This document shows, in pieces, positions 25,798 to 34,410 of a DNA stretch of 64,000 nucleotides. The translations under genes were made by a program, and so were the position numbers. The stretch comes from DATLRC01 sp035478435 (GTDB lineage: Bacteria > Patescibacteriota > Saccharimonadia > Saccharimonadales > UBA4665): the NCBI GenBank assembly GCA_035478435.1, contig DATIJT010000009.1:200362-264361 (forward strand), read 5' to 3'. Each line of letters begins with the position of its first letter. The stretch's first letter is position 1. The notes beneath the pieces were generated by a model, which saw only the letters and a program-made list of their open reading frames with translations, was not told the DNA's origin and did no database searches.

Positions 25798-26142
25798 TTA
25801 AAAGGCGTTTTCGATAAAGTTCATCACCGCATAGTTTGGGCCAGTGATTTCAATAGCCGAAAGTTGATAGTTGCTTTTCCATTTATATTCTTCTACCCAA
25901 GTTTCGGCCGCCCGGCGTATTTGCCGCAGTTTGGTGCTCGTTACATAGTCCAGGCCGCCGCCCTGATTGGAGTTACGACGATATTTTACTTCCACAAAAT
26001 GCATAACATTATCTTTCTGGGCTACTATATCGATTTCGCATTGCGGCCGCCGATAATTTTGCTCAATTATTTTGTAGCCACGCATTTCCAAATAGACTTT
26101 GGCGGCCGCCTCAGCCTGGCGACCAGCATCAGTTGAAGTCAT
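25798..26142 (-). CDS. YraN/UPF0102-family nuclease-like protein
   Basis: A 114-residue soluble protein of the UPF0102 family, related to Holliday-junction resolvases/restriction endonucleases. It has GRQAEAAAKVYLEMRGYKII, a QCEIDIVAQ strand with the acidic residue and FVEVKYR (E-x-K catalytic pair), all expected. Its biochemical role is not settled in the literature. TACAAT (26150-26155) lies 7 nt before the ATG, suggesting a leaderless transcript. It follows the rnhB gene, the usual neighbour in many bacteria. Confidence 0.9.
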   Translation of the reverse strand: MTSTDAGRQAEAAAKVYLEMRGYKIIEQNYRRPQCEIDIVAQKDNVMHFVEVKYRRNSNQGGGLDYVTSTKLRQIRRAAETWVEEYKWKSNYQLSAIEITGPNYAVMNFIENAF

Positions 26143-26149
26143 GAGGCTA

Positions 26150-26155
26150 ATTGTA
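26150..26155 (-). promoter_or_regulatory. -10 box of yraN
   Basis: TACAAT on the minus strand, 7 nt from the ATG at 26142. No Shine-Dalgarno is present, consistent with leaderless translation. Confidence 0.55.
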
Positions 26156-26183
26156 CCAAATAAGCAAGTGCCGGAAGATAATG

Positions 26184-26225
26184 AACTATCACAAAATTAT
26201 CCATATGGATAATTTTGTGATAGTT
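26184..26225. repeat. 42-bp perfect palindrome
   Basis: The arms 26184-26204 and 26205-26225 are exact reverse complements over 21 bp with no spacer, centred on CCATATGG. It lies between the rnhB stop and the yraN promoter. It could be a terminator for rnhB without a T-tail, or a cruciform-forming site. Confidence 0.9.
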
Positions 26226-26262
26226 GGAGATTCACTTCGCTTAAATTTAGACTCTTGTCTCT

Positions 26263-26820
26263 TCAGGTCTCTAACAAAAATTGGATGGGCTTATAGCTAT
26301 GCCGGTGGATTTCGCTAACTCCGAGTTCTTTGAGCTTGACTAAGTGCAAAGCCGTGCCATAGCCCACATGCTTTTCAAAGCCATAGTCTGGATATTTGAG
26401 CGAAGCTTCCGCCATGAATTTATCCCTAGCGACTTTGGCAACAATGCTGGCCGCACTAACAGCAGGAACACTACCATCGGCTTTAATGACGGCTTGGGAT
26501 TTAGGGTTATCGGGAAAGAAATTATAATTACCGTCAATGATTATTTGGTCATAGCTCATTGAGATTTGATCCAGGGCCCGCCGCATACTAAGCCGTACCG
26601 CCTCAGTCAGGCCCAATTTATCAACTTCGGCTGGCTGCACCCAGCCAATGCCAATGGCCGCAGCCTGGACTTGAATATTAGCCGCTAACCTTTGGCGTTG
26701 CTGTTTGCTTAATTGTTTTGAATCTTTGAGGCCGGAGATGGGTTGCCCTAGAATAACTGCGGCGGCTACTACCGGGCCGGCCCAGCAGCCACGACCTACT
26801 TCATCAATCCCTACAAGCAT
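26263..26820 (-). CDS. rnhB: Ribonuclease HII
   Basis: Removes RNA (including single ribonucleotides) from DNA. The 185 residues show the catalytic signature GIDEVGRGCWAGPVVAAAV, the conserved IIDGNYNF and VSAASIVAKVARD, and GYGTALH. Length is normal. An extended -10 (TGCTACAAT, 26827-26835) lies 6 nt before the ATG and no ribosome-binding site is seen, so the mRNA is probably leaderless. The terminator of rplS overlaps this region. Confidence 0.97.
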   Translation of the reverse strand: MLVGIDEVGRGCWAGPVVAAAVILGQPISGLKDSKQLSKQQRQRLAANIQVQAAAIGIGWVQPAEVDKLGLTEAVRLSMRRALDQISMSYDQIIIDGNYNFFPDNPKSQAVIKADGSVPAVSAASIVAKVARDKFMAEASLKYPDYGFEKHVGYGTALHLVKLKELGVSEIHRHSYKPIQFLLET

Positions 26821-26826
26821 AACCTT

Positions 26827-26835
26827 ATTGTAGCA
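26827..26835 (-). promoter_or_regulatory. Extended -10 promoter of rnhB
   Basis: TGCTACAAT on the minus strand; the -10 ends 6 nt before the ATG at 26820. The identical nonamer stands before uvrB. Confidence 0.65.
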
Positions 26836-26862
26836 ATAAAAACTCCCTTTGGTTAAGGGAGT
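26836..26862 (-). terminator. Rho-independent terminator of rplS
   Basis: On the minus strand ACTCCCTT-AACCA-AAGGGAGT is followed by TTTTTAT: a GC-containing 8-bp stem and a T-run, the clearest terminator in the window. It lies 24 nt after the rplS stop and abuts the rnhB promoter. Confidence 0.88.
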
Positions 26863-26886
26863 CTCTTTGGCGTAGGGTAAGATTGA

Positions 26887-27435
26887 CTAAACTTTTTCGT
26901 CAGATTTAGCATCCTCGGATTTGTCTTCGTGAGCGGCAATGGCGGCATCGGCCTTGGCTTCTTCTTTGGCAGCTTCTTCGGCCTTCTTTTCGGCCTCAGC
27001 CTCTGCGGCAGCGGCGGTTTCTTCTTTCAACTTTTCTTCTTCGGCTTCAGCCTTTTCATCGTGGACAGCATTTACGGCTTCACGGTCAAAGTCCACTCCA
27101 CTCAAGCGCGCAGACTTACCGGTGCGGGCACGCATGTAAGTCAGGTAATTGCGGCGGACCTTGCTGCGTTTAGTAACTTCAATTTTCATAACTAGCGGGC
27201 TATGGAGCAGAAAGCTCTTTTCAACACCAACGCCGCTGGCAATTCGGCGAACGGTAATCCGGCTGGTATGACTAGCTTTGTTATCTGTACGGATGACCAG
27301 GCCTTGAAAAACCTGAACCCGCTCTTTGTTGCCTTCGCGAATCTTTTGGTGTACGCGGACAGTGTCGCCGCTGCGGACTTCTACGACCGCCGGTTTCTTA
27401 TATTTAGCCTCAATTTGCTGGATCACACTTGGCAT
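26887..27435 (-). CDS. rplS: Ribosomal protein L19 with acidic Ala/Glu/Lys tail
   Basis: Large-subunit protein at the 30S-50S interface. Residues 1-115 are a normal L19 (VEVRSGDTVRVHQKIREGNKERVQVFQGLVI; RRNYLTYMRARTGKSARL). After it comes a ~65-residue low-complexity tail made mostly of Ala, Glu, Lys and Asp, which L19 normally lacks (usual length 115-130). The tail should be a single charged helix or disordered. Promoter 27445-27473 and terminator 26836-26862 bracket it as a single-gene unit. Confidence 0.96.
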   Translation of the reverse strand: MPSVIQQIEAKYKKPAVVEVRSGDTVRVHQKIREGNKERVQVFQGLVIRTDNKASHTSRITVRRIASGVGVEKSFLLHSPLVMKIEVTKRSKVRRNYLTYMRARTGKSARLSGVDFDREAVNAVHDEKAEAEEEKLKEETAAAAEAEAEKKAEEAAKEEAKADAAIAAHEDKSEDAKSDEKV

Positions 27436-27444
27436 ATCTGGTAG

Positions 27445-27473
27445 ATTCTACACAATTTTCGCAGTTTTATCAA
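27445..27473 (-). promoter_or_regulatory. rplS promoter
   Basis: -35 TTGATA (27468-27473), 17-nt spacing, -10 TAGAAT (27445-27450). The -10 ends 9 nt before the ATG, so the leader would be 0-3 nt. Confidence 0.75.
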
Positions 27474-27508
27474 TAGGGATGATGAGGCCAGGTTATTTGC
27501 AAACCTGT

Positions 27509-29116
27509 CTAGCCGACGACGCGGAAAATCTCGTCCAGGGTAGTTTCGCCGGCAATAACCTTCAAGATAGCGTCCTGGAGCATGGTTTTCATGCCGCTTT
27601 TAATAGCAGCGGCTTCAATAGCTTGAGTTGAGAGTATGGTGCTGGGGCGCTCCAGCAATTCACGGATGGCCCCCGTCATAGTAAACTGCTCGCGTATGGC
27701 CAATTGCCCCTTAAAGCCATAGGGAGTTTCGGCAGAACTACCGGGTTTATAAAGCTGTAAGCCATCGAGATTCGGCCGCTCAATGCCTTCAGGCAAGGCC
27801 TCCACGATCTCCCGAATCTTATTTAATTCGCTGTCAGCCGGTTGGTAGGCCTGCTTGGTGGCGTCGTCTAAACGACGCACTAGGCGCTGAGCCATTACCA
27901 GACGAATAGCCGAAACAAACAACGGGTTCTGGCCAATAACATCAGCTAAACGAGTCAAAGCGGCAGCCGCGGAAGAAGCGTGGAAAGTACTGAGCACCAA
28001 ATGGCCGGTCAAGGCAGCCTGCAGGGCAGTTTTGGCGGTATCGTTATCGCGGATTTCGCCCACCATAACTATATCCGGATCTAGCCTGAGCACAGCCCGC
28101 AGTTTGTCGGCAAAACTGGTATCGGTTTGACCGGGCTTGGTATTGACTGGGATCTGGGTGATGCCGGCGAACTGATACTCTACCGGGTCTTCGACAGTAA
28201 TAATTTTACGTTCCTCGAAGTTTAGTGAGTTAAGCATGGAGTAAAGCGTCGTGGTCTTGCCAGAACCTGTCGGACCAACCACCATCACTAGGCCAGTCGG
28301 CTTGGCAATAATGCCGTCTGCTACTTCCCGCTCACCAGGGGAAAGGCCCAAGCGATCCAGGGCATACATATTCTGTTGCATATTGAACAGGCGCATCACT
28401 ACGTCCATGCCATTGATGGTCGGCACGGTTTCTAGCCGTAGGTTGACATCCACGACCGCGCCGTCAGCCATTTTTACTTTTTGGGCAATGTGGCCTTGCT
28501 GGGCGTCTTCGGCGGCGGTTGAGATATTGGCGGCGCTAGCAATCGCTGAAATTAGTACTCGATGCTTATCGACGCTCAGGTGGGCAATCGGGTGCAATAC
28601 TCCGTCTATCCGGAAACGAATACGAACATTATCGATCCCGGTTTCGATGTGAATATCGGAGGCGTTGAGGCGGTGGGCCTGCTGGACCAGGTAAGCCAGC
28701 ATGTCGTCAGCCCGCACTTGCTCCAGGACGCTGGAAATCTGCTGGACTAGCTCGTTGGAGCCGGCCTGATTTAAGGCGATATCTTGGTAAACAACTTGTT
28801 TGGGTGGATCATATAGCTTCATATATTCGCGATAACCGGCATCCGAGATAATGGCAAAGCCGGTTGGCCGGTCGGAGAAGCGCTGGCTAAGTTGATTCAT
28901 AGTAGCCTGGGAAGTAGTGGTAGTAATACCCAGCAAAACCTGACTTTGATCTGCCTGGAGCGGAATTACTTTCAGCTGGTAGAGTTCCGGTAAGGTTAGC
29001 AAGTCTTTAAAGAGCTGTTTGTTAGCAATTTGTGAGGTATCAACATAGTCCATACCTAAAATACGGGCGCGGCGCTGGGTAGCCTGCTCTTCGTCTAAGC
29101 GAGCGTTTTGAGACAT
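27509..29116 (-). CDS. pilB: PilB/GspE-type secretion ATPase
   Basis: Hexameric ATPase that drives type IV pilus or type II secretion assembly from the cytoplasmic side. The N-terminal MshEN/GspE-N domain (ARILGMDYVDTSQ...LTLPELYQLKVIPL) is followed by the ATPase core: Walker A GPTGSGKTTTLYSML, Asp box ITVEDPVEYQ, Walker B DPDIVMVGEIRD and HLVLSTFHASSAAAAL. The zinc tetracysteine of many PilB proteins is absent. Start at the ATG 29116, 7 nt from TATACT (29124-29129); an upstream ATG at 29122 touches that box. No other pilus gene is in this window. Confidence 0.93.
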   Translation of the reverse strand: MSQNARLDEEQATQRRARILGMDYVDTSQIANKQLFKDLLTLPELYQLKVIPLQADQSQVLLGITTTTSQATMNQLSQRFSDRPTGFAIISDAGYREYMKLYDPPKQVVYQDIALNQAGSNELVQQISSVLEQVRADDMLAYLVQQAHRLNASDIHIETGIDNVRIRFRIDGVLHPIAHLSVDKHRVLISAIASAANISTAAEDAQQGHIAQKVKMADGAVVDVNLRLETVPTINGMDVVMRLFNMQQNMYALDRLGLSPGEREVADGIIAKPTGLVMVVGPTGSGKTTTLYSMLNSLNFEERKIITVEDPVEYQFAGITQIPVNTKPGQTDTSFADKLRAVLRLDPDIVMVGEIRDNDTAKTALQAALTGHLVLSTFHASSAAAALTRLADVIGQNPLFVSAIRLVMAQRLVRRLDDATKQAYQPADSELNKIREIVEALPEGIERPNLDGLQLYKPGSSAETPYGFKGQLAIREQFTMTGAIRELLERPSTILSTQAIEAAAIKSGMKTMLQDAILKVIAGETTLDEIFRVVG

Positions 29117-29123
29117 AAGCATA

Positions 29124-29129
29124 AGTATA
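29124..29129 (-). promoter_or_regulatory. -10 box of pilB
   Basis: TATACT on the minus strand, 7 nt before the ATG at 29116. It lies back-to-back with the trmH -10 box (29150-29155) of the opposite strand. Confidence 0.55.
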
Positions 29130-29149
29130 AACTATGCGTTCCACTAAGG

Positions 29150-29155
29150 TATAGT
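29150..29155 (+). promoter_or_regulatory. -10 box of the SPOUT methyltransferase gene
   Basis: TATAGT ends 6 nt before the ATG at 29162, so the transcript is probably leaderless. The CCACTA/TAGTGG inverted repeat (29141-29157) overlaps it and might be an operator. Confidence 0.5.
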
Positions 29156-29161
29156 GGGAGC

Positions 29162-29662
29162 ATGCGCGAAATTGTTGTTATTGCCCATAATTTACGAAGT
29201 ACACATAATGTTGGCTCGCTTTTCAGAACGGCTGAAGGCCTGGGAGTAGAAAAAATCTACTTAAGCGGCTACACACCTTACCCGCTGGCTAAGGATGACC
29301 AGCGCTTACCGCACCTGGCACATAAGATTGGCCGGCAAATCCATAAAACCGCTTTAGGCGCCGAAACAATGGTAGCCTGGGAACAAATTCCCGATATTAT
29401 TAGTCTGGTAGCTTCCCTTAAAAGTGCTGGTTTTATTGTCGTAGCACTGGAACAAGACCAGCAAGCAATCCAATTGCCTGATTTCAAGCCTTCTGAGAAA
29501 TTAGCCTTAGTCTTAGGCCGAGAAGTCGAAGGCATAGAAGAGAACGTGCTTGCAGCCTGTGATCAGATAATTGAGATACCGATGCTCGGTCATAAAGAGT
29601 CATTTAACGTGGTGCAAGCGGCAGCCATGGCGCTATATCATTGCCGCTTACTTACACAGTAA
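29162..29662 (+). CDS. SpoU/TrmH-family RNA 2'-O-methyltransferase
   Basis: SAM-dependent SPOUT enzyme that methylates ribose in tRNA or rRNA. From the ATG at 29162 it has 167 residues. Motif 1 is NLRSTHNVGSLFRTAEGLG, motif 2 LALVLGREVEGI and motif 3 IEIPMLGHKESFNVVQAA, the knotted SAM site. It is short, lacking an N-terminal substrate-binding domain, like TrmL/minimal TrmH proteins. The target nucleotide cannot be told. A longer frame from 29108 would overlap pilB and the promoter and is rejected. Confidence 0.9.
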   Translation: MREIVVIAHNLRSTHNVGSLFRTAEGLGVEKIYLSGYTPYPLAKDDQRLPHLAHKIGRQIHKTALGAETMVAWEQIPDIISLVASLKSAGFIVVALEQDQQAIQLPDFKPSEKLALVLGREVEGIEENVLAACDQIIEIPMLGHKESFNVVQAAAMALYHCRLLTQ

Positions 29663-29680
29663 TAGAGTTTATGCTACAAT
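29652..29680 (+). promoter_or_regulatory. Promoter of the CAP-domain gene
   Basis: -35 TTACAC (29652-29657), 17-nt spacing, extended -10 TGCTACAAT (29672-29680). It overlaps the end of the methyltransferase gene and gives a ~19-nt leader. Confidence 0.55.
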
Positions 29681-29705
29681 AAGTAAAACTTTAAACATAA
29701 AAACT

Positions 29706-30599
29706 ATGACTCTCGCCACCCGCGCCAAAACACCCGCTTACCATAAAAAACGTGTTGGCAAGCACCGGCCGCACAACAAACAATATTTGAAGTCTTATTG
29801 GCCTTACATACCGCTTTTAGGCATTGTCGGCCTAGGCTTATTTGTTAATGGCTTATTGACCGGACCCCACGGTGTCTTAGGCGACACCAGCGATTTTAGC
29901 CAAACCGCCTTAGTGGCTGAAACTAATTTGGAGCGTAGCTCGAGTAAGGAACTGCCTTTAGTATCTAACAACGTTCTTGCTGCCGCAGCCCAAGCCAAAG
30001 CCAATGATATGGTAGCGCGGAATTACTGGTCGCATGATACGCCAGATGGTAAGACGCCTTGGGCGTTTCTGAGTAATGCCGGCTACCAATACCAAACCGC
30101 TGGCGAGAACTTAGCTTATGGTTTTAATAATGCCAGCGATGTCATTAAAGCTTGGATGAGTAGCAGTGAGCACCGGGCTAACCTTTTGAGCGCTAAATTC
30201 CAGCAAGTCGGTTTTGGGGTAGCCAGCTCGCCCAATTACCAAGACAAAGGACCGGAAATAGTCGTAGTGGCACTCTATGCCAGCCCGGCGAACGTGGAAC
30301 CCGCCTTGCTAGGCACCAAGACGCTAGGCGCGGGCGCCACGACTAGCGCTCCAGCACTAAAACCAGTCTCGCGCCTACAACTCGTGGCCGACGGCACGGT
30401 TTTTGGCAGTGCCAGCCTGTTATCTTTTATCACGACAGCAATGGTCGTAGCATTTTTAGTCCGGCACGCCCGGGCTTGGCGTAGAGCTTTGGTTAAAAGT
30501 GAAGCCTTCGTTTTGCACCATGCTTGGCTGGATATCGCGATTGTTTTGGTGGCCACCGCCGGGGCCATCCTAACCCGTGTGGTTGGGAAAATAGGCTGA
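29706..30599 (+). CDS. CAP/SCP-domain protein with N- and C-terminal membrane helices
   Basis: A 297-residue envelope protein starting MTLATRAKTPAYHKK. A basic N-terminus precedes a membrane helix at about 31-52, then an outside CAP domain (ANDMVARNYWSHDTPDGKTPWAFLSNAGYQ; AGENLAYGF; AWMSSSEHRANLLSAKFQQVGFGV), a short linker, and two hydrophobic segments near the C-terminus (SASLLSFITTAMVVAFLV; WLDIAIVLVATAGAILT). The CAP cleft His and Glu residues (SHD, AGENL, SSEHR) are kept. The role of bacterial CAP proteins is unclear. The start was chosen at 29706 because longer frames overlap the preceding gene. Confidence 0.85.
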   Translation: MTLATRAKTPAYHKKRVGKHRPHNKQYLKSYWPYIPLLGIVGLGLFVNGLLTGPHGVLGDTSDFSQTALVAETNLERSSSKELPLVSNNVLAAAAQAKANDMVARNYWSHDTPDGKTPWAFLSNAGYQYQTAGENLAYGFNNASDVIKAWMSSSEHRANLLSAKFQQVGFGVASSPNYQDKGPEIVVVALYASPANVEPALLGTKTLGAGATTSAPALKPVSRLQLVADGTVFGSASLLSFITTAMVVAFLVRHARAWRRALVKSEAFVLHHAWLDIAIVLVATAGAILTRVVGKIG

Positions 30600-30619
30600 A
30601 ACAATAATCGGTATCGCGC

Positions 30620-30731
30620 ATTCCGCACTTAGTGCAGTTCGGGATGAAGAGCGAAGCCCGTAAGCGAGCCGTACTTTCGGTACGGTGAGTGCGGACTGGA
30701 GGTTTTCGCCCGAAATGTGCAAGTGCGGGAT
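30620..30731. repeat. 112-bp imperfect palindrome between convergent genes
   Basis: ATTCCGCACTT (30620-30630) pairs with AAGTGCGGGAT (30721-30731); the core hairpin CCGTAC-TTTCG-GTACGG (30669-30685) is perfect, and much of the sequence between pairs with gaps. It fills the gap between the CAP gene and dnaE stops, so it could terminate both. Confidence 0.75.
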
Positions 30732-30736
30732 GTGGG

Positions 30737-33700
30737 CTATTGGATTTTGAGGTTTTGGGGGCCGACTAAGGCCTCTAATTTTTGTAAACCTTCGCTATCT
30801 TTGTCGATGCCGGTCGGCAGCTTGATAGCTTGGCGGCCTTCGGCCTCCCCCAGAACCAGAATAACTTCAGTTGGCCCCGCAAAAGCGTCTAAAGTTTCCT
30901 TGAGCTTCAGTAATACCTCCTGGTCGTCACTGTCATTTAAGCGGATGTAAACTCGCTCCGCTGAAGATGATTTAGCCGTTTTAGATTGCTGGTTAGTTGA
31001 TTTAACCGGCTTAGGAATGCGAGCCTTCAGGGTTTTTGGTTTTTTGCCTGTCGGTTCGTAAGCAGCGGCTTGTTGGGGAGTGATTTCCCGGGCATCATCG
31101 ACCATCACCTTAAGCTCGGAGCCTTCGCTGCCATCACGCCCCCGGGTCGAAACTTTACCGCGGGCTAGCACTACACGGTCACGTTCCCAAATACCTAAAG
31201 TTTGCTGGTAAGCATTTGGAAATAGGACCATTTCTATATCGCCCGCTTGGTCTTCTAAACGCACGAACGCCATTTTCTGGCCGTTTTTAGTAGTAACTTC
31301 GCGTACAGCGGTAATGGCACCACCTACGACAACCGACTTGCCTTCATGCTCAGGTTTGAGACTATTTAAGGGGACGCTTTGCTCGCTAAGATAGGCTTCA
31401 TATATCTCTAAAGGGTGTTGGCTTAAGTACAAACCTAGCAATTCCCGCTCCCATTGCAGCTCTTCACGCTTATCGGTAGAGGAGGCTACTTTCTCTAATA
31501 ACAATTTGGGCCGTTCAGCGGCCACGTTTTCCAGGGCGCCGAATAAATCGGTTTGGCCGCTGGCCCGTTGTTTGTGCAGCCTGGAAGCATAGGCCAATAC
31601 AAGATCAAGGTTATGAATCAGTGTCGAACGATTACCAAACCGGTCAAAAGCTCCCGCCTTCATGAGGCTTTCAATGGCCTTGCGGTTGACGAAGCGCGGG
31701 CTGACTTTGCCCAAGAAATCCTCTAGGCTATCAAATGCGCCGTCCTTGCGCGCCCGCAGGATCTCTTCCACGGCCGCCGTACCGACATTTTTGATGGCAT
31801 TCAGGCCAAAGCGAATCTGGTTGGTTTCGGGCACCACGGCGAACTCCAGGAATGATTCGTTGACGTCCGGAGGCAATACACTGATGCCGACATGTTTGCA
31901 TTCGGTGATCTCAATCGCCAAGCGGTCGGTGTCATCATAGTCACTGGTCATTAGCGCCGCCATGAAAGCCGCCGGGTAATTAGCCTTTAGGTAGGCCGTT
32001 TGGTAGGCAATCGTGGCGTAACAAGCGGCGTGCGATTTGTTGAAACAGTAGGCGGCGAAGTCTTCCAATTGTTTCCAGAACTTTTCCATCAGCCTTCTAT
32101 CGGCCTGGACGGTTTTAACGCCGCCTTCTATGAAGTCATTTTTTAGCTTCTTCATGACTTCCGGATTTTTTTTGCCGATGGCTTTGCGCAAAGTATCGGC
32201 CTGGCCGCCGCTGAAGCCGCACATTTCCTTGCTGATTTGCATGACCTGTTCCTGGTAGACAATCACGCCGTAGGTATTTTTCAGGGCGGATTCCATAGCC
32301 GGATGCAGGTATTCAATCTTGCGCTCGCCGTTTTTGCGGGCGATGAAATCCTCAATCCACTGCATCGGCCCAGGCCGGTACAACGCCACCATGGCTACAA
32401 TGTCTTCTAAAAGGGTCGGTTTAAGCTTTTTGAGGTAACGCTTCATGCCGGCGGATTCAAACTGGAAAACACCCGTAGTATCGCCCAGCTGGAAAAGCTC
32501 ATAGGTCTTCAGGTCATCTAAAGGTATTTTGCCGATATCAATATCTTTGCCGTAGACTTTTTTGATAATTCTAAGAGCATTTTTGATGATGGTTAGGTTG
32601 GAGAGACCCAGAAAATCGATCTTAAGTAAGCCCAGCTCCTCAATCGGGCCCATGGAGTATTGGGTGGCCACCACGCCTTTTTGGGCCATTTCGAGCGGCG
32701 TGTAGTTAACTATATCTTCGGGGGCGATCACCACCCCAGCGGCATGAACACCGTGGCTACGGATAGTGCCGTCCAGTTGAGTCGCCAGGTCAAACACCCG
32801 TTTGGCAGTTTCGTTAGTTTCGTATTCGTGTTTTAGGTCGTAATTTTCCCTCACCGACGTAGCAAGAGGAGTATGGCGGCCTTGGATGGGTGGGGGGATC
32901 ATTTTAGCTAGCCTATCGGATTCGGCGTAAGGCACTTGCAGAACTCGAGCCACATCGCGCACAGCGTTTCTAGCTGCCATCCGGCCAAATGTCACAATAT
33001 TGGCTACCCGCTCGGCGCCGTATTTCTCTAGGCAATAATCGATGACTTCACCGCGGCGGGTATCTTGGATGTCGATGTCAATATCCGGCATACTGATACG
33101 GTCAGGGTTCAGGAACCTCTCAAATAGCAAGTCATACTCCAAAGGGTCAAGTTCGGTTATTTTTAGTCCGTAGGCAATGATCGAACCTGCGGCGCTACCC
33201 CTGCCCGGACCGAAAACAATCCCTCTGTCCTTGCCCCAACCAATAAAGTCGGCGATGATCAAAAAGTAACCGTTGAAGCCCATTTGCTCGACAACGCCCA
33301 GCTCGTATTTGGCTCGCTCCAATACTTCACTAGGCAGAGTTTTCTTGGCCTCCGCCACGGATAACTTAGCGGCTTTGGTTTCGGCTACCTTGCCATAACG
33401 CCAAGCCAGGCCTTGATAAACCAGCCTTTCCAAATAGGAGCGTTCGGTTTCACCTTTGGGCACCGGGAACTTAGGGATCAAGATCTTGCCCAGTTCCAAT
33501 TCAAGGTTACAGCGCTCGCCAATTTTACCGGTATTTTTTATAATCTCCGGGTGGGTTTTGCCCCAGCGTTTTATAACTTCTTCGGGCGGAGTAACATGCA
33601 GTTCAAAATCTTTCAAGCTCATGCGTTTTTCATCGCTCAGGAAAGAGGCAGTTTGGACGCAAAGTAAAATCTCGTGGGCTTCCTGGTCTTCGTGCTTCAG

Positions 33701-34369
33701 ATAATGAGCGTCACAAGTCACCACGCAGTCTATCTCGAGCTCTTTAGCTAACTTGAAGATTTGCTGGTTTACGGCCTCTTGCTCGCCCCATTTGCTAGGG
33801 TGTTCCGGGTGACCGTGATCCTGGACTTCGAAGTAATAGCGATCACCAAAAACCTGTTTGTACCAGCTGGCGATTTTTTTAGCGGCGGCATATTGGTTTT
33901 GGCGCAGTAAGTCGCCGACCTCGCCACCGATACAGCCACTTAAAACGATTAAGCCCTCCTGGTACTTTTGGAGTAGCTCATGGTCAATCCGCGGTTTATA
34001 GTAAAAGCCGTCCAAGCTGGCAGCCGTACTAAGGCGCATTAAATTCTGGTAGCCGGTATTATTCATAGCCAGCAAGATAAGGTGATAGTTCAATTTGTCT
34101 TTGGCCGGATCTTTGTCACCCAGCCGCCGGGCGGCTATGTAGGTTTCCATGCCGATTATGGGCTTGATGCCAACTTCTTTGGCAGCTTTATAAAATTCAA
34201 TGGCACCGGAAAGCGTACCGTGATCGGTTATGGCCACCGCTTCCATTCCGGCTGATTTCACAAAATCAACCAGCGCCGGGATTTTGGTAAGTCCGTCTAG
34301 CAAACTATATTGTGTATGGTTGTGCAGGTGCACGTAATCACTAGATTTAAGAGACATTTTTGCCAACAA
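30737..34369 (-). CDS. dnaE: DNA polymerase III alpha subunit
   Basis: Replicative DNA polymerase. The 1210 residues have the N-terminal PHP domain (YVHLHNHTQYSLLDG; AITDHGTLSGAIEFY), the catalytic Asp cluster (SMPDIDIDIQD), the palm region FGPGRGSAAGSIIAYGL, fingers (YRPGPMQWIEDFIARK), a helix-hairpin-helix near 850 and an OB fold (VVVGGAITAVREVTTKNG). A TTG at 34369 follows GAGGG at good spacing; the ATG at 34357 (MSLKSSDYVHLH) is an equally possible start. It is convergent with the CAP gene. Confidence 0.97.
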   Translation of the reverse strand: MLAKMSLKSSDYVHLHNHTQYSLLDGLTKIPALVDFVKSAGMEAVAITDHGTLSGAIEFYKAAKEVGIKPIIGMETYIAARRLGDKDPAKDKLNYHLILLAMNNTGYQNLMRLSTAASLDGFYYKPRIDHELLQKYQEGLIVLSGCIGGEVGDLLRQNQYAAAKKIASWYKQVFGDRYYFEVQDHGHPEHPSKWGEQEAVNQQIFKLAKELEIDCVVTCDAHYLKHEDQEAHEILLCVQTASFLSDEKRMSLKDFELHVTPPEEVIKRWGKTHPEIIKNTGKIGERCNLELELGKILIPKFPVPKGETERSYLERLVYQGLAWRYGKVAETKAAKLSVAEAKKTLPSEVLERAKYELGVVEQMGFNGYFLIIADFIGWGKDRGIVFGPGRGSAAGSIIAYGLKITELDPLEYDLLFERFLNPDRISMPDIDIDIQDTRRGEVIDYCLEKYGAERVANIVTFGRMAARNAVRDVARVLQVPYAESDRLAKMIPPPIQGRHTPLATSVRENYDLKHEYETNETAKRVFDLATQLDGTIRSHGVHAAGVVIAPEDIVNYTPLEMAQKGVVATQYSMGPIEELGLLKIDFLGLSNLTIIKNALRIIKKVYGKDIDIGKIPLDDLKTYELFQLGDTTGVFQFESAGMKRYLKKLKPTLLEDIVAMVALYRPGPMQWIEDFIARKNGERKIEYLHPAMESALKNTYGVIVYQEQVMQISKEMCGFSGGQADTLRKAIGKKNPEVMKKLKNDFIEGGVKTVQADRRLMEKFWKQLEDFAAYCFNKSHAACYATIAYQTAYLKANYPAAFMAALMTSDYDDTDRLAIEITECKHVGISVLPPDVNESFLEFAVVPETNQIRFGLNAIKNVGTAAVEEILRARKDGAFDSLEDFLGKVSPRFVNRKAIESLMKAGAFDRFGNRSTLIHNLDLVLAYASRLHKQRASGQTDLFGALENVAAERPKLLLEKVASSTDKREELQWERELLGLYLSQHPLEIYEAYLSEQSVPLNSLKPEHEGKSVVVGGAITAVREVTTKNGQKMAFVRLEDQAGDIEMVLFPNAYQQTLGIWERDRVVLARGKVSTRGRDGSEGSELKVMVDDAREITPQQAAAYEPTGKKPKTLKARIPKPVKSTNQQSKTAKSSSAERVYIRLNDSDDQEVLLKLKETLDAFAGPTEVILVLGEAEGRQAIKLPTGIDKDSEGLQKLEALVGPQNLKIQ

Positions 34370-34410
34370 ACTTACCCTCGGACTCTTTAGCTATTGCTTA
34401 AATTATAGAA

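Noticed and set aside
29571..29705. Earlier start of the CAP-domain gene
   Set aside because: It would overlap the methyltransferase gene by ~90 bp and cross a good promoter; the ATG at 29706 gives a sensible membrane-protein N-terminus.
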